DNA from: an uncultured Shinella sp.
GTDB taxonomy: Bacteria; Pseudomonadota; Alphaproteobacteria; Rhizobiales; Rhizobiaceae
Direction of reading: 5' to 3'
DNA: 19,216 nucleotides
NCBI RefSeq assembly: GCF_946479415.1
Contig: NZ_CAMLFY010000084.1
Coordinates: 1 to 19,216 of the forward strand
Within the stretch, counting starts at the first letter, position 1. Every line of letters begins with the position of its first letter. Both the position numbers and the translations under genes were made by a program. The notes below the pieces were generated by a model. That model had not been told where the DNA came from. It was given only the letters and a program-made list of their open reading frames with translations, and did no database searches. Below, piece after piece: positions 7,363-14,453 of the stretch.

Positions 7363-8664
7363 ATGGCTGACGCAGCGAGCGGGGCGACAGAGGCCCGGGC
7401 CTTCACGAAGAGCCGCCCGTTCTCCGCTTTCGAGCGGATGGTCGCTTGGCGCTACCTGCGCTCCCGGCGCAAGGAAGCCTTCATCTCGGTCATCGCAGGC
7501 TTTTCCTTCATCGGCATCATGCTGGGCGTCGCGACGCTCATCATTGTCATGGCGGTGATGAACGGTTTCCGCACCGAGCTGATTTCACGCATTCTCGGCA
7601 TTAACGGACATATGATCATTCAGCCGATCGATACTCCGCTGAATGATTACGGCAAGCTCGCCGAACGCCTTGCCGCTGTTCCCGGCGTTACCATGGCCAT
7701 TCCGCTCGTGGAGGGCCAGACGCTGGCACAGGGCACCGCCGGCGGCGGTACGGGCGCCCTTGTGCGCGGCATTCGCGCCGACGACCTCGCCAAGATGAAA
7801 TCCGTCTCCGACCACATCAAGGAAGGTGACCTCGTGGGCTTCGCTGCCGGCGGCGGCGTCGCCATCGGCTCGCGCATGGCCGAGCAGCTCGGGCTCAGCG
7901 CCGGCGGGCAGATCACGCTTGTCGCACCGGAAGGGGACGTGACCCCGCTGGGCGTCAATCCGCGCGTGAAGACCTATACGGTCTCGGCGATCTTCGAGAT
8001 CGGCATGTCGGAATATGATGCGTCGATCATCTACATGCCGCTCGAAGAGGCGCAGCTCTACTTCAATTCCGAAGGCGTCGTGCAGTCGATCGAACTCTTC
8101 GTGTCCAATCCCGACCAGATCGACAGCCTGCGCCAGCCGATCGAGGCGGCCGCCGAGCGCCAGATCTTCATAACCGACTGGCGCCAACGCAACCAGACCT
8201 TCTTCTCGGCCCTGCAGGTCGAGCGCAACGTCATGTTCATGATCCTGACGCTGATCGTGCTCGTCGCCGCACTCAACATCATCTCCGGCCTGATCATGCT
8301 GGTGAAGGACAAGGGCAGCGACATCGCGATCCTGCGCACCATGGGCGCCACGTCGGGCTCCATCATGCGCATCTTCTTCATGACGGGGGCGGCGATCGGT
8401 ACGGTCGGCACCTTCGCGGGCGTGCTGCTCGGTGTCATCGTCTGCCTGAATGTCGAATCGATCCGCCAGTTCTTCTCCTGGATTTCGGGCACGACGCTGT
8501 TCAACCCGGAACTCTATTTCCTCAGCCAGCTTCCGGCCGACATGAATGCCGGCGAGACGGTCTCCGTCATCCTGATGGCGCTGGCGCTCTCCTTCCTCGC
8601 GACGATCTTCCCCGCCTGGCGTGCCTCCAAGCTCGATCCGGTTCAGGCTCTCAGGTACGAATAG
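7363..8664 (+). CDS. lolC: Lipoprotein-releasing ABC transporter permease (LolC/LolE family)
   Basis: Inner-membrane subunit of the Lol system, which extracts outer-membrane-destined lipoproteins from the inner membrane. The 433 residues show the family layout: an N-terminal amphipathic start (FERMVAWRYLRSRRKEAFISVIAGFSFIG), one membrane helix (about 44-68), a large periplasmic domain (about 70-285) and three C-terminal helices of the FtsX domain (about 287-315, 338-368, 400-425). The ending FPAWRASKLDPVQALRYE is typical. It starts at ATG with AGGGAG (7352-7357), five bases upstream. As in many alphaproteobacteria, only one permease gene is present beside lolD, so it could be called LolE, LolF-like or LolC/E hybrid. 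The symbol is by convention. Confidence 0.93.
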   Translation: MADAASGATEARAFTKSRPFSAFERMVAWRYLRSRRKEAFISVIAGFSFIGIMLGVATLIIVMAVMNGFRTELISRILGINGHMIIQPIDTPLNDYGKLAERLAAVPGVTMAIPLVEGQTLAQGTAGGGTGALVRGIRADDLAKMKSVSDHIKEGDLVGFAAGGGVAIGSRMAEQLGLSAGGQITLVAPEGDVTPLGVNPRVKTYTVSAIFEIGMSEYDASIIYMPLEEAQLYFNSEGVVQSIELFVSNPDQIDSLRQPIEAAAERQIFITDWRQRNQTFFSALQVERNVMFMILTLIVLVAALNIISGLIMLVKDKGSDIAILRTMGATSGSIMRIFFMTGAAIGTVGTFAGVLLGVIVCLNVESIRQFFSWISGTTLFNPELYFLSQLPADMNAGETVSVILMALALSFLATIFPAWRASKLDPVQALRYE

Positions 8665-8673
8665 GAACACCGC

Positions 8674-9360
8674 ATGGCTGCGCGCGTCGCTTTGGAACTC
8701 AAGGGCATCGAACGGCACTACGGCCAGGGCGAGACGGTGCTGTCGATCCTCAAGGGAGCCGACTTCACGCTGAGAAGCGGCGAGACGGTGGCGCTCGTCG
8801 CACCCTCGGGCACCGGCAAGTCGACCCTGCTGCATGTCGCGGGCCTGCTCGAGAAACCGGATGCCGGCGATGTCTTCATCAACGGCCATTCCTGCGCCGG
8901 CCTGCCGGATGATCAGCGCACGGCAATCCGCCGCAGCGAGATCGGTTTCGTCTACCAGTTCCATCACCTGCTGCCGGAATTCACCGCGCTCGAAAACATC
9001 ATGATGCCGCAGCTGATCGGCGGCCTGTCGAAGGCGGAGGCGCGCGAACGCGCCGCCCAGCTGCTCGACTACATGCGCATCGGCCACCGCGCCGATCATC
9101 GCCCGTCCGAACTCTCGGGCGGCGAGCAGCAGCGTGTCGCCATCGCGCGCGCCGTTGCCAATGCGCCCCTGGTTTTGTTCGCTGACGAACCCACCGGCAA
9201 TCTCGACCCGGAAACGGCCGGCTATGTCTTCGAAGCGTTGGAAGCGCTCGCCCGCCAGTCCGGCCTTGCCGCGCTGATCGCCACCCACAACCACGAACTC
9301 GCCGGTCTTATGGACCGCCGCGTGACGATCGAGGACGGGCTCGTCAAGGAACTGGCTTGA
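8674..9360 (+). CDS. lolD: Lipoprotein-releasing ABC transporter ATPase LolD
   Basis: ATPase that powers lipoprotein release together with the LolC/E permease. The 228 residues have all ABC motifs: Walker [10 protein letters not shown] (43-51), Q-loop [11 protein letters not shown] (93-103), signature LSGGEQQ (147-153), Walker B LVLFADEP (166-173) and H-loop His205. The first Walker A position is Ala instead of the usual Gly, a change I believe is common in rhizobial LolD proteins and tolerated. The ATG lies nine bases after the lolC stop, and the site AGGA (8663-8666) overlaps that stop, so the two genes are translationally close. It ends 42 bases before the convergent DUF5680 gene. No clear terminator is visible in that gap. 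Confidence 0.95.
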   Translation: MAARVALELKGIERHYGQGETVLSILKGADFTLRSGETVALVAPSGTGKSTLLHVAGLLEKPDAGDVFINGHSCAGLPDDQRTAIRRSEIGFVYQFHHLLPEFTALENIMMPQLIGGLSKAEARERAAQLLDYMRIGHRADHRPSELSGGEQQRVAIARAVANAPLVLFADEPTGNLDPETAGYVFEALEALARQSGLAALIATHNHELAGLMDRRVTIEDGLVKELA

Positions 9361-9402
9361 GACGATCATGCCTTTGACAGGAACGCGACTGCGTAGCCGG
9401 GG

Positions 9403-9867
9403 TCAGTGTCTGATCAATCCCCCGCGATAGTCGAGGTCGTAGACTTCCAGCCCGTCAACGACGATAATCTCGCGCCCTCGGAACGCCGTGATATCGCCCT
9501 GGCTGCGATCGACATAGCGGCCGAAGGTGTGGTCCAGTTCCGTCCCGCCCAGGACGCGCCGCTCTTCGGCATAGAGACGCGACAACGCGGCCTTGATAAC
9601 GGTTCCGGCGCGCTCGCCGTCCATGCGCGTTTGATCCACGATCCTGCCAAAATAGTTCATCGCCCAGACAGGTTCTCCGGCATGCCAGACGATTTCCTGT
9701 CCCGCAAAATCGCTGCCGCCGACGTAGCTGTCGAGATAGCGCCACTCTCCCAGGGAGAAGCCGTGATCATGCGATCCTGCCCGGCAGGATGGTACACCAC
9801 CGCCGCCGCTGACATAGCAGTTCGCCTTCGCTTCGACGATAAAATCGTGCAATGCCTGTATGTTCAT
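9403..9867 (-). CDS. DUF5680 domain protein with an SOS-type box upstream
   Basis: A 154-residue soluble protein without signal peptide or membrane helix. The motifs AKANCYVSGGGG, SHDHGFSLGEWRYLDSYVGG, FAGQEIVWHAGEPVWAMNYFGR and the ending DITAFRGREIIVVDGLEVYDLDYRGG match the DUF5680 family as I know it. That domain is found alone or after an XRE-type helix-turn-helix, and its function is unknown. It starts at ATG with GGAGAG (complement of 9874-9879), six bases upstream. The promoter region carries an exact GAAC-N7-GAAC motif, so LexA control is possible. It is convergent to lolD and follows the exported FG-GAP-like gene on the same strand. Confidence 0.8.
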   Translation of the reverse strand: MNIQALHDFIVEAKANCYVSGGGGVPSCRAGSHDHGFSLGEWRYLDSYVGGSDFAGQEIVWHAGEPVWAMNYFGRIVDQTRMDGERAGTVIKAALSRLYAEERRVLGGTELDHTFGRYVDRSQGDITAFRGREIIVVDGLEVYDLDYRGGLIRH

Positions 9868-9887
9868 CTGTCGCTCTCCGCAGGAGG

Positions 9888-9916
9888 ACTATCGGAAAAT
9901 TCCCGCGGCAGGTCAA
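9888..9916 (-). promoter_or_regulatory. Possible promoter of the DUF5680 gene
   Basis: On the minus strand TTGACC (complement of 9911-9916), a 17-base spacer and GATAGT (complement of 9888-9893). This would start transcription near 9881, about 14 bases before the ATG, leaving room for the GGAGAG ribosome binding site. The SOS-type box lies directly against the upstream side of the -35 box. Confidence 0.4.
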
Positions 9917-9931
9917 GAACAAAAAATGAAC
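9917..9931. promoter_or_regulatory. Candidate LexA (SOS) box, GAAC-N7-GAAC
   Basis: GAAC (9917-9920), seven bases AAAAAAT, GAAC (9928-9931). The alphaproteobacterial LexA site is the direct repeat GTTC-N7-GTTC, the same as GAAC-N7-GAAC on the other strand. It lies about 50 bases upstream of the DUF5680 start and touches its presumed -35 box. It is similar to the second box at 10636. Binding is inferred. Confidence 0.5.
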
Positions 9932-9974
9932 ATAACGGTCGAAATCCTCGCGTGGGCTTGCCTGAGAGGACGGC

Positions 9975-10553
9975 TTAGTTGTCCAGCCCGCAGATGGAGC
10001 GGGCGGTCTCGTCCTTCCAGTCCTTGAGCAAGGCGAACTGTGCCTGCCCGGAAATCGGCCCGCTGCTGGTCTTGCCCTTGCCGGTCAGTACGTTGAGGTC
10101 GCACTCCGCGCCGCCATCGGGGTTCAGCGTGTCATAGGACGAATAGGTGTAACCGGCGACGATGAAATCGAAATTGCGGTAGGCGATGGTGAGCGACTGG
10201 CGCCAGCGGTCGCGGCCGACGGAATCGTTCTTGGTCGTGATGGTGAACGAGCCGTTGGCGAGTGCGGCAAGTTCCGGCTCACGGCCGGACATGGTGAGGT
10301 CGCCCCAGATGGTGTTCGGCAGCGACAAGGCAAGCGTCAGACGGTTCTCGTCGGGCTTGGCGAGATAGATATAGAGACCATTGTCGTCGCCGCTATCGTC
10401 GCCCGGTGTTGCGATCACGGCCAGATCCGCCGTGCCGTCCTTGTTCCAGTCGCCGCTCGCCATGGCGACGATCCGGTCTGCCGGAAAGTCTGCGGCCATT
10501 GCGGCGACGGGCAGGGCAATCGAAAACACGAGGGCGGCGGCAAGCGACTTCAT
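9975..10553 (-). CDS. Exported FG-GAP/VCBS-like protein of unknown function
   Basis: 192 residues with a clear signal peptide (MKSLAAALVFSIALPVAAMA, cut after about residue 20-21). The mature part opens with DWNKDGTADLAV. Its D-x-N-x-D-G-x-x-D spacing (Asp35 to Asp43) is the calcium-loop pattern of FG-GAP/VCBS repeats, and only one such repeat is visible. The rest (YIYLAKPDENRLTLALSLPN, SFTITTKNDSVGRDRWRQSL, YRNFDFIVAGYTYSSYDT) is beta-strand-like and resembles small periplasmic hypothetical proteins of rhizobia. The start is set by a strong TGGAGG site (complement of 10561-10566), seven bases before ATG 10553. The frame is open further upstream to 10778, but that extension would cross the neighbouring promoter and lacks a site. 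Confidence 0.8.
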   Translation of the reverse strand: MKSLAAALVFSIALPVAAMAADFPADRIVAMASGDWNKDGTADLAVIATPGDDSGDDNGLYIYLAKPDENRLTLALSLPNTIWGDLTMSGREPELAALANGSFTITTKNDSVGRDRWRQSLTIAYRNFDFIVAGYTYSSYDTLNPDGGAECDLNVLTGKGKTSSGPISGQAQFALLKDWKDETARSICGLDN

Positions 10554-10626
10554 CTGATTTCCTCCATGGGGTGAGGCGACCTTATTGCGCGCGGCACCGC
10601 CGGTCCAGAGGGGCTGTGGAAAGCTG

Positions 10627-10655
10627 TTGACATGAGAACAATAATAGAACAAAAT
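10627..10655 (+). promoter_or_regulatory. Promoter of the 28-residue membrane protein gene
   Basis: Perfect -35 box TTGACA (10627-10632), a 17-base spacer and CAAAAT (10650-10655, four of six matches to TATAAT). The start is predicted near 10662, giving a 5' untranslated region of about 21 bases. The SOS-type box fills the spacer, the classical position for repression. It may also supply transcripts of dnaE. Confidence 0.55.
10636..10650. promoter_or_regulatory. Candidate LexA (SOS) box, GAAC-N7-GAAC
   Basis: GAAC (10636-10639), AATAATA, GAAC (10647-10650), flanked as AGAAC...GAACA. This matches the alphaproteobacterial LexA direct repeat exactly. It sits between the -35 and -10 boxes of the small-protein promoter and 83 bases upstream of the divergent FG-GAP-like gene, so it could control both directions. 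Confidence 0.65.
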
Positions 10656-10682
10656 AAAAACATAAAAGGAAAGGGAGCCACA

Positions 10683-10769
10683 ATGACCGATTTTCTTCGT
10701 GACTTTGCAGCATTCACCTCCATGGCCCTGTTCGTCGCCAGCTTCTCCGTCCTCCTGTTTGGAATCTGA
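10683..10769 (+). CDS. 28-residue single-span membrane protein, likely SOS-regulated
   Basis: A short gene encoding MTDFLRDFAAFTSMALFVAS followed by FSVLLFGI. A charged N-terminus (Asp3, Arg6, Asp7) precedes one hydrophobic stretch from about Phe11 to Ile28, enough for a single membrane span. Support for translation is a good site GGGAG (10673-10677) five bases before the ATG, and a promoter with perfect TTGACA whose spacer is an exact GAAC-N7-GAAC box. By size, topology and SOS control it resembles SidA, the 29-residue Caulobacter division inhibitor that acts on the FtsW/FtsN divisome. I cannot show sequence homology. A type I toxin-like peptide is the main alternative. It lies 141 bases before dnaE on the same strand. 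Confidence 0.65.
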   Translation: MTDFLRDFAAFTSMALFVASFSVLLFGI

Positions 10770-10798
10770 CGGTCGCAATCTCCTGATTGATCATTTCA

Positions 10799-10903
10799 GC
10801 TTTCCACGTGCCGCTGTCGCGTGGAAAGCGGGTGTAAGCCCAAGAACCGTCTGGACGAGACGGGTGCGAATCCGCTTATGGTCTTTCTTCTGATCGGAAG
10901 GAC
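10799..10903 (+). other. Structured leader between the small gene and dnaE
   Basis: A row of hairpins: GCTTTCCACG/CGTGGAAAGC (10799-10808 with 10820-10829, perfect 10 bp), GGGT/GCCC (10830-10841), CCGTCT/AGACGG (10847-10863, perfect) and GTCTTTCT/GGAAGGAC (10881-10888 with 10896-10903, two G-U pairs), whose right arm is the dnaE ribosome binding site. An alternative pairing AAGCGGGT (10826-10833) with ATCCGCTT (10870-10877) competes with the first two hairpins. None is followed by a U-run. Possibly a regulatory leader or RNA; no known class recognised. Confidence 0.45.
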
Positions 10904-10910
10904 GTTTGAC

Positions 10911-13900
10911 ATGGCGGAAGCGGTTCCAGCAACGGTTGGCGAGAAGATCGCCGAGACGCCCGAATTCGTGCATCTGCGCGTGCATTCGGCTTTCTCGCTT
11001 CTCGAAGGTGCCTTGCCGATCAAGAAGATCATCGGCAAGGTAACGTCCGACCAGCAGCCGGCAATCGCCATCACCGACACGAACAATTTGTTCGCGGCGC
11101 TCGAATTCTCGCAAAAAGCCATCGGCGATGGCATCCAGCCCTTGATCGGTTGCCAGCTGTCGATCGACATGGAGGATGAAGGCGAGGGTGACAGGCGTGG
11201 CGGACAGGCGCAGCTTCAGAAGCTGCCGTCGATCGTTGTCCTGGCCGCAAGTGATGCCGGTTATGCACGCCTCGTCGAACTCGTCAGCCGCGCCTATCTC
11301 GGCGGTGAAAGCGGGCAGGCGATCCGTATCGCCTATAGCTGGCTGGCGGAGGGCGGTGCAGATGGGCTGATCGCGCTTACCGGCGCGCGCGGCGGTCCCG
11401 TCGACATGGCTTACCTTGCCGGGCAGCCGGCCGTGGCAAAAGCGCGGCTTGATGCGCTGAAGACGGTGTTTGGCGACCGGCTCTATATCGAATTGCAGCG
11501 GCATGGGCGCTACGACAAGGCGCATGAACGGCGCATGGTCGAGCTTGCCTATGCGGAAGACGTGCCGCTGGTCGCGACCAACGAGCCGTTCTTCCCGGCA
11601 CCTGACGACTATGATGCCCATGACGCGCTGATGGCGGTGGCGCACAATGCCATGGTGTCGGACGACAACCGTTTCCGCCTGTCACCGGATCACTATCTCA
11701 AGAGCCGCAAGGACATGGCAAAGCTCTTTGCCGACCTGCCGGAGGCACTGGAGAACACGGTCGAGATCGCCAGGCGCTGCTCCTTCGTGCTGAAGACGCG
11801 CGGGCCGATCCTGCCGCGCTTCACGGGGGCGACGGATGATCCGGAGGAAGCGGAGCGCGCGGAATCGGCAGAACTGCGCCGCCAGTCCGTGGAGGGTCTC
11901 GAGAGCCGCATGGCGCTGCTCGGCCTCTCGCCGGGCTATACGGAACAGGATTACCGCGAGCGGCTGGATTTCGAGCTCAGCGTCATCGAGCGCATGAAGT
12001 TCCCAGGATACTTCCTGATCGTTGCCGACTTCATCAAATGGGCCAAGCAGCACAACATCCCCGTCGGGCCGGGCCGCGGCTCGGGTGCGGGTTCGCTCGT
12101 GGCTTACGCGCTCACCATCACCGACGTCGATCCGCTGCGCTTCTCGCTGCTGTTCGAACGCTTCCTCAATCCGGAACGCGTTTCGATGCCCGACTTCGAC
12201 ATCGACTTCTGCCAGGATCGCCGCGAAGAGGTGATCCGCTACGTGCAGCAGAAATACGGCCGCGAGCAGGTGGCGCAGATCATCACCTTCGGTTCGCTGC
12301 AGGCGCGTGCGGCGCTCCGTGACGTCGGCCGCGTGCTCGAAATGCCCTATGGCCAGGTCGACAAGATCTGCAAGCTCGTGCCCAACAACCCGGCCAATCC
12401 AACACCGCTCTACAAGGCGATCGAGGAAGAGCCGAAGTTGCAGGAGGAGGCCGAAAAGGAGCCGGTCGTCGCGCGCCTGCTCGATATCGCCCAGAAGATC
12501 GAAGGCCTCTACCGCCACGCCTCCACGCATGCCGCCGGTATCGTGATCGGCGACCGGCCGCTTTCGCAGCTGGTTCCGATGTATCGCGATCCGCGCTCCG
12601 ACATGCCCGTCACCCAATTCAACATGAAATGGGTGGAGCAGGCCGGCCTCGTGAAATTCGACTTCCTTGGCCTGAAAACGCTCACCGTCCTGAAGACCGC
12701 CGTCGACTTCATCCGCAAGCGCAATATCGAAGTCCATCTCGAAAGCCTGCCGCTGGATGATGGGCTCACCTACGAGATGCTGTCGCGCGGCGAGACGGTC
12801 GGCGTGTTCCAGGTGGAAAGTGCCGGCATGCGCAAGGCGCTGATCGGCATGCGGCCGGACTGCATCGAGGACATCATCGCGCTCGTGGCGCTCTACCGTC
12901 CCGGCCCGATGGAGAACATTCCGGTCTACAACGCCCGTAAGCATGGCGAGGAGGAGATAGAATCGATCCATCCGACGATCGACCATCTGCTCAAGGAGAC
13001 CCAGGGCGTTATCGTCTATCAGGAACAGGTGATGCAGATCGCCCAGGTTCTCTCCGGCTATTCGCTCGGTGAGGCCGATCTTCTGCGTCGCGCGATGGGC
13101 AAGAAGATCAAGGAGGAGATGGACAAGCAGCGTGCCCGTTTCGTCGATGGCGCGGTCAAGAACGGCGTGTCCAAGCCGCAGTCCGACCTGATTTTCGACC
13201 TGCTCGCCAAGTTCGCCAACTACGGCTTCAACAAGTCGCACGCCGCCGCCTACGCCATCGTCTCCTATCAGACCGCCTATCTGAAGGCGCATTACCCGGT
13301 CGAATTCCTGGCCGCGTCGATGACCTACGATATGTCCAACACGGACAAGCTGAACGACTTCCGGCAGGATGCCGGCCGCCTCGGCATCGCCGTCATCCCG
13401 CCCTCGGTGCAGACGTCCTTTGCGCATTTCGAGACGGGCGAAAGCCGCATCTATTATGCGCTTGCCGCCATCAAGGGTGTCGGCGAGGCGGCGGTCCAGC
13501 ATATCGTCGAGGTGCGCGGCGGCACGCCGTTCAAGAATCTCGAGGACTTCTGCACGCGCATCGATCCGAAATTCGTCAACCGCCGGGTCTTCGAAAGCCT
13601 CATCGTCGCCGGCGCTTTCGATTGCTTCGGCCATGACCGCGCCGCCATGATCGCCGGGCTCGACCGTCTCCTGGGGGCCGCCCAGCGCGCGCAGGAGAAC
13701 AAGACGAGCGGGCAGGGCGATATTTTCGGCATGGGCGCGGCGACCGGGCCGGAGGTCATCACGCTGCCCTCCTATACGCCCTGGCTTGCCTCGGAGAAGC
13801 TGCACCGCGAATTCCAGGTGCTCGGCTTCTATCTCTCGGCCCACCCGCTCGATACCTATGCGCCGCTTCTCGCGAAGATGCGCGTACAGACCTTCGGCGA

Positions 13901-14408
13901 TTTCGCCGCTGCCGTGAAGCGCGGCGCGACGGCCGGCCGCCTGGCCGGCACGGTTACATCAAAACAGGAGCGCAAGACCCGCACCGGCAACAAGATGGGC
14001 ATCGTCGCCTTCTCGGATTCGTCCGGCCAGTTCGAGGCCGTGCTGTTTTCCGAAATGCTCAACCAGTACCGCGACCTGCTGGAGCCCGGCAAATCGCTGG
14101 TCATGACCGTGCAGGCGGAAGAGCGCCCGGAGGGCATCGGCCTGCGCATCCAGACGCTGCGCTCGCTGGAGGAGGAGGCGCTCCAGACACAGAAGGCGCT
14201 GCGCGTCTATGTCCGCGACAGCGGCCCGCTGCGCTCCATCGCCGCCCATCTCAACACGAAGGGCGACGGCCTCGTTTCCTTCATCGTCATCAAGGACAAC
14301 GGCCAGCGCGAGATCGAGGTGGAGCTGAACGAGCGTTTCCGCATCTCCCCCGAAATCGCCGCCGCTCTGCGCTCGGCGCCGGGCGTTCTGGATGTTGAAC
14401 TGGTGTAA
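10911..14408 (+). CDS. dnaE: DNA polymerase III subunit alpha (replicative)
   Basis: Catalytic subunit of the replicative polymerase. The 1165 residues fit DnaE1 rather than the shorter, mutasome-linked DnaE2 (about 1080-1100), and no imuA/imuB genes are adjacent. The order is: PHP domain from FVHLRVHSAFSLLEGALP (19-36), polymerase core with GPGRGSGAGSLVAYAL (386-401), catalytic Asp430 and Asp432 in PDFDIDF (427-433) and likely the third Asp584 in KFDFLGLKTL, helix-hairpin-helix region near GVGEAAVQHIVEVRGG, and an OB fold (about 1010-1050, GTVTSKQERKTRTGNKMG). The frame is open to GTG 10821, but ATG 10911 is chosen because GGAAGGA (10896-10902) lies eight bases before it and the family N-terminus fits. 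That site is in a hairpin. Confidence 0.96.
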   Translation: MAEAVPATVGEKIAETPEFVHLRVHSAFSLLEGALPIKKIIGKVTSDQQPAIAITDTNNLFAALEFSQKAIGDGIQPLIGCQLSIDMEDEGEGDRRGGQAQLQKLPSIVVLAASDAGYARLVELVSRAYLGGESGQAIRIAYSWLAEGGADGLIALTGARGGPVDMAYLAGQPAVAKARLDALKTVFGDRLYIELQRHGRYDKAHERRMVELAYAEDVPLVATNEPFFPAPDDYDAHDALMAVAHNAMVSDDNRFRLSPDHYLKSRKDMAKLFADLPEALENTVEIARRCSFVLKTRGPILPRFTGATDDPEEAERAESAELRRQSVEGLESRMALLGLSPGYTEQDYRERLDFELSVIERMKFPGYFLIVADFIKWAKQHNIPVGPGRGSGAGSLVAYALTITDVDPLRFSLLFERFLNPERVSMPDFDIDFCQDRREEVIRYVQQKYGREQVAQIITFGSLQARAALRDVGRVLEMPYGQVDKICKLVPNNPANPTPLYKAIEEEPKLQEEAEKEPVVARLLDIAQKIEGLYRHASTHAAGIVIGDRPLSQLVPMYRDPRSDMPVTQFNMKWVEQAGLVKFDFLGLKTLTVLKTAVDFIRKRNIEVHLESLPLDDGLTYEMLSRGETVGVFQVESAGMRKALIGMRPDCIEDIIALVALYRPGPMENIPVYNARKHGEEEIESIHPTIDHLLKETQGVIVYQEQVMQIAQVLSGYSLGEADLLRRAMGKKIKEEMDKQRARFVDGAVKNGVSKPQSDLIFDLLAKFANYGFNKSHAAAYAIVSYQTAYLKAHYPVEFLAASMTYDMSNTDKLNDFRQDAGRLGIAVIPPSVQTSFAHFETGESRIYYALAAIKGVGEAAVQHIVEVRGGTPFKNLEDFCTRIDPKFVNRRVFESLIVAGAFDCFGHDRAAMIAGLDRLLGAAQRAQENKTSGQGDIFGMGAATGPEVITLPSYTPWLASEKLHREFQVLGFYLSAHPLDTYAPLLAKMRVQTFGDFAAAVKRGATAGRLAGTVTSKQERKTRTGNKMGIVAFSDSSGQFEAVLFSEMLNQYRDLLEPGKSLVMTVQAEERPEGIGLRIQTLRSLEEEALQTQKALRVYVRDSGPLRSIAAHLNTKGDGLVSFIVIKDNGQREIEVELNERFRISPEIAAALRSAPGVLDVELV

Positions 14409-14411
14409 GAT

Positions 14412-14453
14412 CGAGGGTGGCTGCAAAGCCCTCGTGTTCTGCGGCCCTTTTTT
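14412..14453 (+). terminator. Probable dnaE terminator
   Basis: GGCTGCA (14419-14425) pairs with TGCGGCC (14440-14446, one G-U), followed by C and six T (14448-14453). An alternative stem CGAGGG/CCCTCG (14412-14417 with 14429-14434) competes with it. The T-run meets the stop codon of the convergent RidA gene. Loop length (14) is larger than usual. Confidence 0.55.

Noticed and set aside
8802..8828. Alanine in the first Walker A position of LolD as a sign of inactivity
   Set aside because: All other ABC motifs are intact, and this substitution is, to my knowledge, common in related LolD proteins.
9406..9978. Plus-strand frame of 190 codons overlapping the DUF5680 gene
   Set aside because: It is the complement of a gene with family motifs and a ribosome binding site, and it runs through that gene's promoter region.
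10554..10778. N-terminal extension of the FG-GAP-like gene to 10778
   Set aside because: It would place the signal peptide in the middle of the protein and read across the divergent promoter and the small gene. ATG 10553 has a strong TGGAGG site.
10799..10829. 10-bp perfect hairpin as an intrinsic terminator of the small gene
   Set aside because: No T-run follows on either strand. It is better described as part of a structured leader.
10858..10877. tRNA T-arm-like GGGTGCGAATCC before dnaE
   Set aside because: Only two base pairs flank the putative loop, and no acceptor, D or anticodon arms fit around it.
10821..10910. N-terminal extension of dnaE to GTG 10821
   Set aside because: The extra 30 residues are not DnaE-like and coincide with the hairpin-rich leader. 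ATG 10911 has GGAAGGA at a good distance.
11682..13844. Long minus-strand open frame (720 codons) opposite dnaE
   Set aside because: Antisense shadow of dnaE with composition-driven sequence and no recognisable domain. The same holds for 5977-6996 opposite proS and 7585-9369 opposite lolC/lolD.
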